A stretch of 64,000 bases of DNA from positions 1 to 64,000 of the forward strand of contig JAIOPV010000196.1 of assembly GCA_021413735.1 (NCBI GenBank). The letters are read 5' to 3'. This document shows positions 1-9,071 of this stretch, one piece after another; the stretch's first letter is position 1; each line of letters opens with the position of its first letter. The notes under the pieces are model-generated. The model saw only the letters and a program-made list of their open reading frames with translations, ran no database searches and had not been told where the DNA came from. The stretch comes from Planctomycetota bacterium. GTDB taxonomy: Bacteria > Planctomycetota > Planctomycetia > Gemmatales > Gemmataceae. Both the position numbers and the translations under genes were made by a program.

Positions 1-19
1 TACGGCGCGAGGCATTCAC

Positions 20-647
20 ATGATCCTCGGACACCACCTCATCATCAGCGCGTATGGTTTTTGGCTTCCCAACGACCCACGGGGATCGTGGTCCGAGGTC
101 GTTCGTAGCGAGAACCTTATGGTGTTCGGTGAAGCAACCAAGGTCGATACTCATCGCTCGGTCGCTCGAAAAGCTCATGATCGTCAGAAGCGTCTCGCAG
201 CGAAACGCGCACTCGCACGACCCCCCGGTGATCTTGAATGGACTTCAGGCACGGGCCGTAGCGCGTGGGTTTGGTGGATGCGCAAAGAAGTGCGATGTCA
301 CGGTCTGGGCGTGTGCGGTAATGCCCGATCACGCACACCTCGTGGTGGCGAGTCACAAACATCACATTGAGGTGTTGGGGAACTTCTTCAAAGGTGAGGC
401 GACGAAACAGCTCAATCGAGAGGAGCTGCATCCGTTTCAGGGTCAGAAAGGCGAAAAGGATCGTGTACCGCCGTGTTTCGCACGGAAATGGTGGGCCGTG
501 TTCCTTGACTCCGAGGAGGATTTGGTGCGAACGATTCGGTACGTCGAGAACAACCCAATCAAGGCAGGATACAAACGGCAGAAATGGAGTTGCGTGACGA
601 ATTACATCGAACAGCGCAGCGACGTGAACGAAAACCCAAACGTTTAG
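20..647 (+). pseudogene. REP-associated tyrosine (IS200-like, Y1) transposase, frameshifted
   Basis: This is a HUH single-strand transposase of the kind thought to move REP palindromes. The N-terminal part (LIISAYGFWLPNDPRGSW, VDTHRSVA, LAAKRAL) is read from the ATG at 20 in one frame. The rest (QARAVARGF, the HUH motif VMPDHAHLVV, VRTIRYVENNPIKAG) lies in the +1 frame and ends at 647. The frames join at a run of six C at 221-226; five C would restore one continuous protein of about 208 residues. GAGG at 8-11 fits as ribosome binding site for the ATG at 20. The stop codon TAG is part of the GTTTAGC end of the palindrome that follows. The break is either a real inactivation or a homopolymer error. 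Confidence 0.8.
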
Positions 648-715
648 CAGCCGCCCCAACGGGGCGACGCCCCAACATCACTCCAGCGCCGCCCCACATG
701 GAGCGACCGCTAAAC
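642..715. repeat. REP-like palindromic element after the transposase (family A)
   Basis: This 74-base element starts with GTTTAGC (642-648) and ends with its inverse GCTAAAC (709-715). Inside are GCCCC/GGGGC hairpins around 652-666. The same end sequence recurs at 27494, 29770, 32816, 55811 and 56783. The adjoining transposase belongs to the class that mobilises such elements, so a functional link is plausible but inferred. Confidence 0.65.
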
Positions 716-736
716 TTCGCTGCACAACAAACACTC

Positions 737-3679
737 TTACGCCGGTGCCGTAGCGCCCGTCATCACGGCGTCGATCTTGCGCTTCAACTCGCCCGACACC
801 TGACCCTTGCCCTTGCACTTCGGGTACTTCGAGCATCCCAGGTAGAAGCCCGCTCCGAACCGCGACTTCATCAGCCGCATCGGTGCGTCACACTCTGGGC
901 ACGTATCGTCTACCTGCACCTCCGGGATGTCCGACTTCTTCTCGGTCTTCTCCATCGGTGGCGGCAACAGATCCTTCAGCTTCTCTCGCAGTTCCGCGTT
1001 GATCGACTTCGCGTTGCGACACTGCGGATAACCGCTGCACGACAAGAACGGCCCTCGCCATGCCACCTTGATGACCATCGGCTTGCCGCACTTCTCGCAC
1101 GCGATCCCCGTGTCCGGTGGCTTGATCGGATTGCCGGCCGCGTCGCAATCCGAGATGAACTTGCACTTCGTATCCGGGCACTGCACATACTTCTTGCCGG
1201 CCTTGCTCTCCTTCAGGAGAAGGTTCTGTTTCGCGCACTTCGGGCACTTGTTTTTCGTTGGAAGCGCCGTCACGACGGGCTTGCCATCGGCCCCCTGGTT
1301 CATGGTCGTCGGGCAATCTGGCGCACCCTCGCAGGTGAAGAACACCCCGAAGCGACCTTCCTTCCGCACCATGAACTTGCCGCACGCCGGGCACTTGATG
1401 TCCGTCACGGTTGGGCCAGCGATCTCCTTGCCGTCGGCACTCCGCTTGAAGGTGCAAGGGTTCTCCTTGTCCTTCCAGCCGGTGCAGCCGATGAAGTAGC
1501 CGCCGGTCTTCGTCGTGAACCGCTTTTCGAGCGTGCGACCGCACTTCGGGCACTTCTCGTCCAACTCGACGCGAGCCGGAGCCATCTCCGTGTCGGCCTT
1601 CTTCAATTCGGTCGAGAACGGTCCCCAGAAGTCGTCCAGAACCTGTCGGTACTTGGTCTTGCCCGTCTCGATTTCGTCGAGATCATCCTCGAATTTGCTC
1701 GTGAACTTCAAGTCCATGATGTGCGGGAAGTGCTTCGCCAGCATGTCCGTGACGACCTTTCCAATCTCCGACGCGAAGAACCGCCCCTTCTCCTGAAGCA
1801 CATAGCCGCGCTTCTGGATGGTCGCGATGATGCTCGCATACGTACTCGGTCGGCCGATGCCTTCCTTTTCGAGCGCCTTCACGAGCGAGCCTTCATTGAA
1901 CCGTGCCGGCGGTTGCGTGAAGTGCTGCGCCTCGAACATATCGAGACGGTTCAGCGCGTCCTTTTCCTTCACGTCGGGCAGTGTGACGTCATCGCCCTTT
2001 GCGATTGGCGTCAGCACGCGGCGGTGACCGTCGAACTTCATGATGCGGCCGTTGGCCCGGAACAGCCCTTGCCCTGCGGTTACTTCCACGGTCGTCACGG
2101 CCATGATCGCCGGGGTACACTGGCTCGCCACGAACCGACGCCAGATCAGTTCATACAGCCGCATCTGATCGCCGGCCAAACCTGCAGCCTGCGCTCGGGC
2201 TGGCGTCATCGTTACGTCGGTCGGTCGGATCGCTTCGTGACCTTCCTGTGCGTTCTTGCTCGACACATACATATTCGCGGACTTCGGAAGGTAATCATGC
2301 CCGAGTCGCGGATCGGCCTGGATATAGCTGCGAACCGCCGTGAGGGCGTCGTTCGACACTCGGGTGCTATCGGTTCGCATGTACGTGATGAGCGCCGTCT
2401 GGCCCATGCCGGTCAGTTCGACGCCTTCGTACAGCTTCTGCGCCGCCTGCATCGTGCGGCTCGTGCTGAACCGCAAGCGGATGTTCGCCTGCTGTTGCAG
2501 CGTACTCGTGATGAACGGCGGGCTTGGCCGGTCTTGCCGGTCTTTCTCTTCGCGCTTCGACACGACATACGAAGCACCCGCAAGCGCTGCGACGATTGTG
2601 TCGGCTTCGGTTTCGTTGCCGAGTTTCGGTTCGGCGCCCGCCCACTTCACGAGTTCTGCGAGAAACGCACCTTCGGGCGGTGTTGGAAGGCCCGCACGCT
2701 CGACCGGAGCGCCACCGCCTTCCGCGTCGGGCGGGGCGTCGCTCGTCTCGGTGTCCACGACTGGTTCATCGGGATCGGGCGTCAAGTCCGGTTCGTCGCC
2801 GGGCTTCGCGGTCGCCTTGGGAGCTTCCTTCTTCTTGGCGAAGATCTTCGACTTCTTTGGATCGGCGGTCCACTTCACGCCGGCCTTCGCGAGCAGGGCC
2901 GTGATCTTCCAGTATTCCTCGGTGCGGAACGCTTCGATTTCGCGTTCGCGGTCCACGATCAGTTTGACCGCGACCGACTGCACACGCCCCGCACTCAACC
3001 CGCCGGCAACCTTCTTGCCGAGTAGATTCGACAGCGGGAACCCGACGACGCGATCCATTGCCCTGCGAGCTTCTTGAGCAAGCACCCGCTGCCCGTTGAT
3101 CGGCTCAGGCTTCGCAATCGCAGCCTGAATCGCGGGCTTCGTGATTTCGTTGAAGCGAATGCGGAACGTGCTCGCGGCCGGAAGCTTCAGCGCATCGGCA
3201 ATGTGCCAGGCGATCGCTTCGCCTTCACGGTCGGGGTCAGACGCCAGCAGCACGCGGTCGGCCTTGCTCGCTTCGCGTTTGATCTCGGCGAGGATGTCTG
3301 CGGGAGTGCGGCGCTTGCCGCGACCGCCCTTCGCTTCGTCCTTGCTGCCGTCATCGACGACGTATCGCATCTTCCAGCCGTCGGCGATCCGGATGCCAGC
3401 CACTTCCTCGCCCTTCTCCTTACGAGTGGGCAGGTCGCGAACGTGGCCGTAGCTGGCGAGAACGTGATAACCCGACCCGAGATACTTGTTGATCGTCTTC
3501 GCCTTGGCGGGCGACTCGACGATGACAAGCTGGAACTTGCCCGCCGGAGCTGTCGAAACTGGGCCGTCCGCAACCGGACCCTCGGCAGCGGCAGCTTTCG
3601 GAGCGGCCTTCTTCCGAGCGGGGGCTTTCTTCTCGGTGGCGGGCTTATCGGTTGCCGGCTTCTTGCGTGGCGTTGGCAC
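737..3679 (-). CDS. topA: DNA topoisomerase I (type IA)
   Basis: The enzyme relaxes negatively supercoiled DNA by transient single-strand cleavage. The 980-residue protein opens with a Lys/Ala/Pro-rich tail of about 47 residues, then the TOPRIM domain (LVIVESPAKAKTINKYLG from residue 51). The catalytic tyrosine is Tyr433 in ITYMRTDSTR. The C-terminus, from about residue 705, holds five C4 zinc-ribbon repeats (for example CPKCGRTLEKRF, CPACGKFMVRKEGRFG, CEKCGKPMV, CPECDAPMRL). The start codon is GTG. It is transcribed away from the PpiD-like gene, with a 309-base divergent gap. The basic tail and five ribbons are typical of high-GC and PVC-group topoisomerases. Confidence 0.97.
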   Translation of the reverse strand: MPTPRKKPATDKPATEKKAPARKKAAPKAAAAEGPVADGPVSTAPAGKFQLVIVESPAKAKTINKYLGSGYHVLASYGHVRDLPTRKEKGEEVAGIRIADGWKMRYVVDDGSKDEAKGGRGKRRTPADILAEIKREASKADRVLLASDPDREGEAIAWHIADALKLPAASTFRIRFNEITKPAIQAAIAKPEPINGQRVLAQEARRAMDRVVGFPLSNLLGKKVAGGLSAGRVQSVAVKLIVDREREIEAFRTEEYWKITALLAKAGVKWTADPKKSKIFAKKKEAPKATAKPGDEPDLTPDPDEPVVDTETSDAPPDAEGGGAPVERAGLPTPPEGAFLAELVKWAGAEPKLGNETEADTIVAALAGASYVVSKREEKDRQDRPSPPFITSTLQQQANIRLRFSTSRTMQAAQKLYEGVELTGMGQTALITYMRTDSTRVSNDALTAVRSYIQADPRLGHDYLPKSANMYVSSKNAQEGHEAIRPTDVTMTPARAQAAGLAGDQMRLYELIWRRFVASQCTPAIMAVTTVEVTAGQGLFRANGRIMKFDGHRRVLTPIAKGDDVTLPDVKEKDALNRLDMFEAQHFTQPPARFNEGSLVKALEKEGIGRPSTYASIIATIQKRGYVLQEKGRFFASEIGKVVTDMLAKHFPHIMDLKFTSKFEDDLDEIETGKTKYRQVLDDFWGPFSTELKKADTEMAPARVELDEKCPKCGRTLEKRFTTKTGGYFIGCTGWKDKENPCTFKRSADGKEIAGPTVTDIKCPACGKFMVRKEGRFGVFFTCEGAPDCPTTMNQGADGKPVVTALPTKNKCPKCAKQNLLLKESKAGKKYVQCPDTKCKFISDCDAAGNPIKPPDTGIACEKCGKPMVIKVAWRGPFLSCSGYPQCRNAKSINAELREKLKDLLPPPMEKTEKKSDIPEVQVDDTCPECDAPMRLMKSRFGAGFYLGCSKYPKCKGKGQVSGELKRKIDAVMTGATAPA

Positions 3680-3988
3680 TGCTGGGGAACTCCATCGAGG
3701 TGGTTCGTGATCGCCTGTTTATCGAATTAGATGGCGTATGGCCGTTTTGGGTGCAAACTGGGTTCTGCGAAGCCCTAAGTGGCTCCTGCCCTGTTCAAGC
3801 CGCTTTCGGCTTCGCAAACGGTCCCCGATTACTCGTTTCCTTTCCGATTGTTCCGCTCCGGGGAATTACTACAATCGGTAAATTGAGCAGAGGGTAGCGC
3901 CCTCACCATTAGGACAGCGATGGGACTGCTGTCAACCCCCGCAGTTCACTGGCGCGACGACGCCGCCGCCGTAACTTGAGGAACGACA
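3680..3988. other. Divergent intergenic region between topA and the PpiD-like gene
   Basis: These 309 bases carry no plausible gene. They must hold the promoters of both flanking genes, but no convincing -35/-10 pair stands out. A small hairpin, AAGCCG-CTTT-CGGCTT, lies at 3797-3812. A ribosome binding site (GAGGAA, about 3978-3983) precedes the ATG at 3989. Confidence 0.5.
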
Positions 3989-6826
3989 ATGGCATACAAC
4001 CCGTTCAACATTTTCCGGCGGAATCAAAAGGCGATCTTCGCCGTCGTCACCGTCTTCATCATGTTTACGTTCGTGCTATCGAGCGGGCTCGGTGGCGGTG
4101 CGGATTTCTTCGATTGGCTTCCCCGTTGGCTTGGAGCCAAGGGAAAACAAGGCGATGTCGTCTGCACGATCGACGGCACCAAGGTCACCGAAGCCGAACT
4201 CACCGATACCCGTCGCGGATTGCGTTATCGCCGTGTGATGGCGAACAGGTACATGAGTCTCGCCGCTGATATGACGGTGAATCGTCTGGAATCGACCGTC
4301 GGTGACCAGCTCAACCGAATGAGCCCCGAAGGCCGGAAGATGATGGAAGGCGTTCTCTACATGGAGAGACTTCTTCGCAGTCCGGAAGCCGCTCAGTTCG
4401 GGTTCCAGATGGCGCAGGAAATTCAGAAGATGCACGAGCAGATTCGCCAGATGGCGAACTCGCCGACAGCACGGCCCGAAGACAAAGAGGTCGCGCAGGC
4501 GAAGCTGGCAAGCACCGCAATCGGCGTGGCTCTCTCGCACGCTCAGCAATCGGGCAACCCCGAACAATACTTCATCCAGGCGCCAAATCGCACACAGTCC
4601 GAACTCATCAGCTTCATGCTCTGGCAGAAGAAGGCAGACCAACTCGGCATCCAGTTCACGACCGAGGATGTGAAGCAACTCGTGTCGCGGGAGTTCTTCG
4701 GACAGTTCGCGGCTTCGGAACAGCGACTTGTGCAGAAGGCGATGGCCGACCGGATGCCGGGATTCACGATGGAGGCTTGCCTGAAAGCCGTCGGCGAAGA
4801 ATTCCGAGTGCGAACAGCACAGGTTGCGGTTCTGGGCGATGCCGCGCACAACATGCGAGGCGACAAAACCTACGGCGGATTCCCTGCATTCGAGACACCA
4901 TACGACCAGTTCGAATCCTTCCGCGATCAAACGAGTCCGACGACTTATGCCGTGATTCCGGTTCCAGTCGATAAATTCATCAACTCGATCCCGGACCCGA
5001 ACCTGAACGACCCGGCGGTTCTCGGGGAACTCAAGAACCTCTTCCAGCAATACAAGCTGGACGAACCGGACCCTCGCAAGGAAACGCCGGGGTTCAAGGA
5101 TCCACGCAAGATTCGCGTCGATTGGTTCTCCGTCTCGGGAACCGAGCCGTACTACACGCAACTCGCCGAAGAACGCCTGAAACTCAGCGATCCTGTCGCG
5201 AAAACGGGTTCGATGCTGACCGTGCCAATGTTGAACGTCGGCCCAGCGTATCTCGCGGCAGCGGTCGCTCCGCTCGCGGTCAAGGATGTGCTGCTCGAAG
5301 CGGAGTACGAGAGGGAGTACGCGGACAAGCATCGCGGCCAAGTGGATAACCGCTGGGCTCAAGCGGATCACCCGCCATATTACCTCGATAAGCCGCCGCT
5401 GAGTCTGTTGCTCGACACGAGCGTTGTTCGGCCTGGAAATCTTGGTGTTGCAGCTGGCGCGATGGGCGGCCAACTCCTCGGTTTCGGCAATCCTTTCGTT
5501 GCCGCAGCCGTGATGGGAACCGGGCCGATCAGCTACGAAGTTCGCGATCGAATCAAGGCGGGGATGCCGCTGGTTCTCGGAGCTGTTCCGCTGCCGGGTG
5601 CGTTCAACACGCTCATGGGTGGCGAAGCCGCATACCGAACGATGGTTCCGAAGCCGCTGCCGCTTGCGGTCTACAGTGCGAATTTGAAGCAGGAACTCCT
5701 CGCACGAAATGCTCGCGAGCTCGCGAACGATGACGTCCAGAAGTTCATCAAGGACGTGAACAAGCTGTCTGAGGACGGCAAAGCCAAGGACAAAACCGCC
5801 GCCCAGAAGTTCATTGATGAGTTCGTCACTCGACGCGGGATCAAGATTCAGGGGAACGAAATTCCCCGGACGGAATGGAACCTCGAAGAAGATGCGGCGC
5901 TCGCTCCGCTCCTCGCGGCACAGCGAGAATCGTTGCGGGCGGCTGCGTCGGCTCACGGGATGCAGCAGCAACGCGGTTACGTTCCGTTCGGCGAGAAATT
6001 CTTCTGGACGAACAACCCGATGACGCGGTCGCGGACTCCCGCGACGGGCACGCTCGCCCCGATGCCTTACCCGAACGAACGGATGGCTTTCGACGTTGAT
6101 CCGAAGCCGAAACCGCAGTTCGTTGTTTGGCGGAAGGCCGAGGAACCCGCGAAGCCACGGCTCTGGGCTGGCACGCCAGATTCCTCTGAGGTTTACAAGG
6201 ATATCGTGCGAGCGTGGAAGCGGAACAAGGCTCGCGAACTTGCGAAGGCGGATGCCGAGAAACTGGCGAATGATATTCGCGTGCTCGACACGACAAACGA
6301 GGCCGTGCTGTTCCAGCGGTTGAAAGATGCGGCCCTGACACGGGGCACACCGTTCGTGATTCGTGGCGTCGCTCCGATGACGACAAACCCCGACCCAACC
6401 GGTGATTCGGGGTTCGATGTTCAGATGTTGCACGCAGGCTCACCGGGCCGACTGACGCCATTCCAGGTTCACCCGAGTGAGAACCTGCGGTATCCGACGT
6501 TCGAGTTCGCGAATGCTCTGCTGCAAGACCGCACGAAGGATTTCAAGTTCGTGTCGGTAATGCCGGACGCTCCGAAGGACACTTATTATGTGGTGACTCT
6601 CGTGAAGCGGGACGTGAAACGGGAGGATAACTACAAATTCGAGGTGACTGGCGATTTCGCCAAGCACACGGGCGGCTCGCAGGTCATTAGTCGATACCGG
6701 CAACAAAGTCAGCGGGATGCGTTCATCTCGATCATGGGGCTGCTGAAGAAAGAGTTCAAGTACGAGGTGACCGAGGAGCAGAAGAAGAAGCTCGAAGAGA
6801 GCGACAAACGCGGGATCGAGGGATAA
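3989..6826 (+). CDS. Membrane-anchored PpiD/SurA-like periplasmic protein
   Basis: The 945-residue protein starts NPFNIFRRNQKAIFAVV and has one membrane segment at about residues 14-33, the arrangement of PpiD-type foldases held in the inner membrane facing the periplasm. A SurA-like helical region follows (CTIDGTKVTEAELTDTRRGL). The remainder is long, charged and mostly helical, with KAREL and KKKLEESD stretches near the end. I see no clear parvulin active-site block, so the isomerase activity may be absent. The length exceeds E. coli PpiD (about 620). A planctomycete-specific chaperone-like anchor protein is the best reading; substrates are unknown. Confidence 0.6.
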   Translation: MAYNPFNIFRRNQKAIFAVVTVFIMFTFVLSSGLGGGADFFDWLPRWLGAKGKQGDVVCTIDGTKVTEAELTDTRRGLRYRRVMANRYMSLAADMTVNRLESTVGDQLNRMSPEGRKMMEGVLYMERLLRSPEAAQFGFQMAQEIQKMHEQIRQMANSPTARPEDKEVAQAKLASTAIGVALSHAQQSGNPEQYFIQAPNRTQSELISFMLWQKKADQLGIQFTTEDVKQLVSREFFGQFAASEQRLVQKAMADRMPGFTMEACLKAVGEEFRVRTAQVAVLGDAAHNMRGDKTYGGFPAFETPYDQFESFRDQTSPTTYAVIPVPVDKFINSIPDPNLNDPAVLGELKNLFQQYKLDEPDPRKETPGFKDPRKIRVDWFSVSGTEPYYTQLAEERLKLSDPVAKTGSMLTVPMLNVGPAYLAAAVAPLAVKDVLLEAEYEREYADKHRGQVDNRWAQADHPPYYLDKPPLSLLLDTSVVRPGNLGVAAGAMGGQLLGFGNPFVAAAVMGTGPISYEVRDRIKAGMPLVLGAVPLPGAFNTLMGGEAAYRTMVPKPLPLAVYSANLKQELLARNARELANDDVQKFIKDVNKLSEDGKAKDKTAAQKFIDEFVTRRGIKIQGNEIPRTEWNLEEDAALAPLLAAQRESLRAAASAHGMQQQRGYVPFGEKFFWTNNPMTRSRTPATGTLAPMPYPNERMAFDVDPKPKPQFVVWRKAEEPAKPRLWAGTPDSSEVYKDIVRAWKRNKARELAKADAEKLANDIRVLDTTNEAVLFQRLKDAALTRGTPFVIRGVAPMTTNPDPTGDSGFDVQMLHAGSPGRLTPFQVHPSENLRYPTFEFANALLQDRTKDFKFVSVMPDAPKDTYYVVTLVKRDVKREDNYKFEVTGDFAKHTGGSQVISRYRQQSQRDAFISIMGLLKKEFKYEVTEEQKKKLEESDKRGIEG

Positions 6827-6835
6827 TTCCCGAGC

Positions 6836-6879
6836 AAAGCAAAGCCGCACAGACAAGAATGTCTGTGCGGCTTTGCTTT
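6836..6879. terminator. Long perfect hairpin terminator between convergent genes
   Basis: A 20-base perfect stem (6836-6855 with 6860-6879) closes a four-base loop AGAA and runs into TTTT at 6877-6880. It lies 9 bases after the stop of the PpiD-like gene and 20 bases before the stop of the sigma factor gene on the other strand, so it may serve both. The stem is unusually long for an intrinsic terminator. Confidence 0.8.
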
Positions 6880-6899
6880 TATGGTAACCGAATGAGCGA

Positions 6900-8903
6900 T
6901 CACTTCTCTTCTGGCTTCGTCTTCTCGGGTTTCGGCTTGTCGCCTTCGGGCTTCGGCTTGTCGCCTTCCGGCTTCTTCACGCCGACCACGATCAGCACGG
7001 CTCCCGACTCATCCGACGCAAGCGTCACCTGAACGCGGTCGCCCACCTTCAGATCAGCGAGTTTCGCTTCCTTCCCGTTGACCACCACCTTGGCGTCAGC
7101 CACGAGCTTCACCACGCGATCGGCTTTCTCGGTGCCGACCGTCACGCTCGTTGCGTCGATCTGTTTCACTGCACCGCCGAACGTGATGCCCGCAACCGCA
7201 ACCTCGCTTGCCTCGCGAGGCTGGCCGTCTCTCGTCGGCACCAGGATGAAACTCGCTTGCCCGCCCTTCACGATGTCGCTGAACTTCGCGGCCTTTCCGT
7301 CCACGGTGATCTTCGCATCGGCCGTCAGCTTCACCACGATGTCGTTGCCTTCGCCCTTGCCCGCGAGGGAAATCGTCTTGGCAGCTGCGTCCACGGCTGT
7401 GACCTTGCCCGTGAACCTGGCCGTCTTGATGGGCTTCACGCCATCAGGTTGATTCCCGCTCGCCAGTGACAGCGCCGAAGCACCGTCGGCGCTCAGCAGG
7501 ACTGCAACCTTGTCGCCGACCTTCAAGTCAGCAATCTTGGCGTCCTTCCCGTTGACGGTCACCTTCGTGTCGGCCGTCAGCTTGAATGTCTGGGGATTCT
7601 TCTCCGACTCCAGGCTCAGGCTCGTCGCACCCACCTGCTTGATGATGCCATTGGTGTTGCCGCCTGTAACCCGCACCTCGGTGATCTCGTCGGGTTTGCC
7701 GTCCTTCGGAGCACCTGCGAGGAACGACGCAAATGATCCCTTGGGAATGTCTGCGAGTTTCGCTTCCTTGTCGTCGATGAAGACCTTCGCACCGGCAGGC
7801 ACTTTCATGGCCTTCTCAACCAACCCGCCCTCGCCTTTGGTCACGAGAGTGATCGTGTTTTCCTTGGCGTCCACAGCCCCGACTCGCCCGCCCGCCTTGA
7901 CTGCGGGTTTCGCTGGCTTCCCCGGCTTGTCGCCGTCCTTTTGATTGTTTTGGCCATTCTTCTCGTCGTTACCATTCGGCTTCTTGACGGGATCGACCTG
8001 CGCCGGTTGTGGCTTCCTGATTTCGCCCGGAACGGGCTGCGGTTTCTTCTCATCGGCCTGGATTGCCAGCAGCCCGAAGCTGCCGCCAACCAGCGATACG
8101 GCCATCGCGATTGTGCCCCAGAATTGCAATTTGAGCATCGTCATGGAACGGATTACCTCGTGTGAAAGAGTGAGAACGGTTGCGGGAATCGGGCTCGATC
8201 CGAGAGCGATTCCTGTGGTCGATGTAGCCAGTGAAGCGGGAACTGCTGCTTGGAGAGTGTCTGCCGTGAACAGTGCAGCGAACGCCGCCGACGGAACTGC
8301 CACGCCACGCCGGATGAGACGGTCGCGGAGCATTTCGCGAGCACGAGCCAGTCGGCTCGACACGGTTCCTTCCGGAAGCCCGAGCCGTTCCGCGGCCTCG
8401 GTTTTGTTCAACCCCTGGACGCCGCACAGCACCAGCGGAGTACGGTACTTCTCGGGCAGTGCGTTCAACTGTTCGTCAAGCGCTGGCAGCAGGTCAGACG
8501 CCTCCGGAGAAGTCGGAAGCGCCCGCGTGGCCGTTTCCGTGGCGTAGTCCTGTTCCACTTGCTGCCGACGAAACGCACGACCGCGAGCTTTGAGGGCAGT
8601 GCGATACGCGACGCCGTACAGCCAGGGGGCAAGCCGATCAGGCGGTCGAACCGCGTCGGCGCGTTTCGCGAGAACGAGGAACGTGGTCTGGAATGCGTCG
8701 TCTGCCGCGTGCGAATCACGGAGGACTCGCCGACAAACACCAAGCACCATCGGGCCGTGACGACGAACGAGCGAACCAAACGCATCCTGATCGCGCACGC
8801 TCCGATAACGGGCGAGTAGTTCGCCGTCGCCGTGATCGACGGCATCGCGAACGCCTTCAAATACTTTGCGGAGTGTGCCGTTCAAACTGGCCGGGACCAT
8901 CAT
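6900..8903 (-). CDS. ECF sigma factor with membrane segment and exported repeat tail
   Basis: Residues 25-205 form an ECF sigma factor: region 2 (FGSLVRRHGPMVLGVCRRVL, DDAFQTTFLVLAKRA, PWLYGVAYRTALKA) and region 4 (LPEKYRTPLVLCGVQGLNKT, then AAERLGLPEGTVSSRLARAR). After about residue 253 comes a membrane helix (FWGTIAMAVSLVGGSFGLLA), a Pro/Lys/Asn linker, and four similar repeats of about 65 residues. Each repeat ends in a block like VVNGKEAKLADLKVGDRV. The C-terminus is a KPEGDKP repeat. The layout suggests a membrane-tethered sigma factor whose tail senses something outside the cytoplasm. No separate anti-sigma gene is adjacent. Confidence 0.88.
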   Translation of the reverse strand: MMVPASLNGTLRKVFEGVRDAVDHGDGELLARYRSVRDQDAFGSLVRRHGPMVLGVCRRVLRDSHAADDAFQTTFLVLAKRADAVRPPDRLAPWLYGVAYRTALKARGRAFRRQQVEQDYATETATRALPTSPEASDLLPALDEQLNALPEKYRTPLVLCGVQGLNKTEAAERLGLPEGTVSSRLARAREMLRDRLIRRGVAVPSAAFAALFTADTLQAAVPASLATSTTGIALGSSPIPATVLTLSHEVIRSMTMLKLQFWGTIAMAVSLVGGSFGLLAIQADEKKPQPVPGEIRKPQPAQVDPVKKPNGNDEKNGQNNQKDGDKPGKPAKPAVKAGGRVGAVDAKENTITLVTKGEGGLVEKAMKVPAGAKVFIDDKEAKLADIPKGSFASFLAGAPKDGKPDEITEVRVTGGNTNGIIKQVGATSLSLESEKNPQTFKLTADTKVTVNGKDAKIADLKVGDKVAVLLSADGASALSLASGNQPDGVKPIKTARFTGKVTAVDAAAKTISLAGKGEGNDIVVKLTADAKITVDGKAAKFSDIVKGGQASFILVPTRDGQPREASEVAVAGITFGGAVKQIDATSVTVGTEKADRVVKLVADAKVVVNGKEAKLADLKVGDRVQVTLASDESGAVLIVVGVKKPEGDKPKPEGDKPKPEKTKPEEK

Positions 8904-9071
8904 CGTTCTCCGTCAGCCGTCGCGAAGTAATGCCCTGAACTCGGCGTGTGGGTCCGGAATTCTTCCGAATTTTGTTCTGGGGTCGAGTGTAACCGATCTT
9001 GAGATGCGAAGCCGCAAGCGGCTTTCGGCAGCCATCCTCGACGCACCTTTCGGTTCAAGTACAATCACCGC

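Noticed and set aside
584..3025. Long open frame of 813 codons on the plus strand opposite topA
   Set aside because: It is antisense to the whole topA gene, is Arg/Leu/His-rich as expected for a shadow in high-GC DNA, and has no family motifs.
4076..6433. 785-codon minus frame opposite the PpiD-like gene
   Set aside because: Arg/Glu/His-rich shadow without motifs; the plus frame has a signal anchor, ribosome site and consistent codon use.
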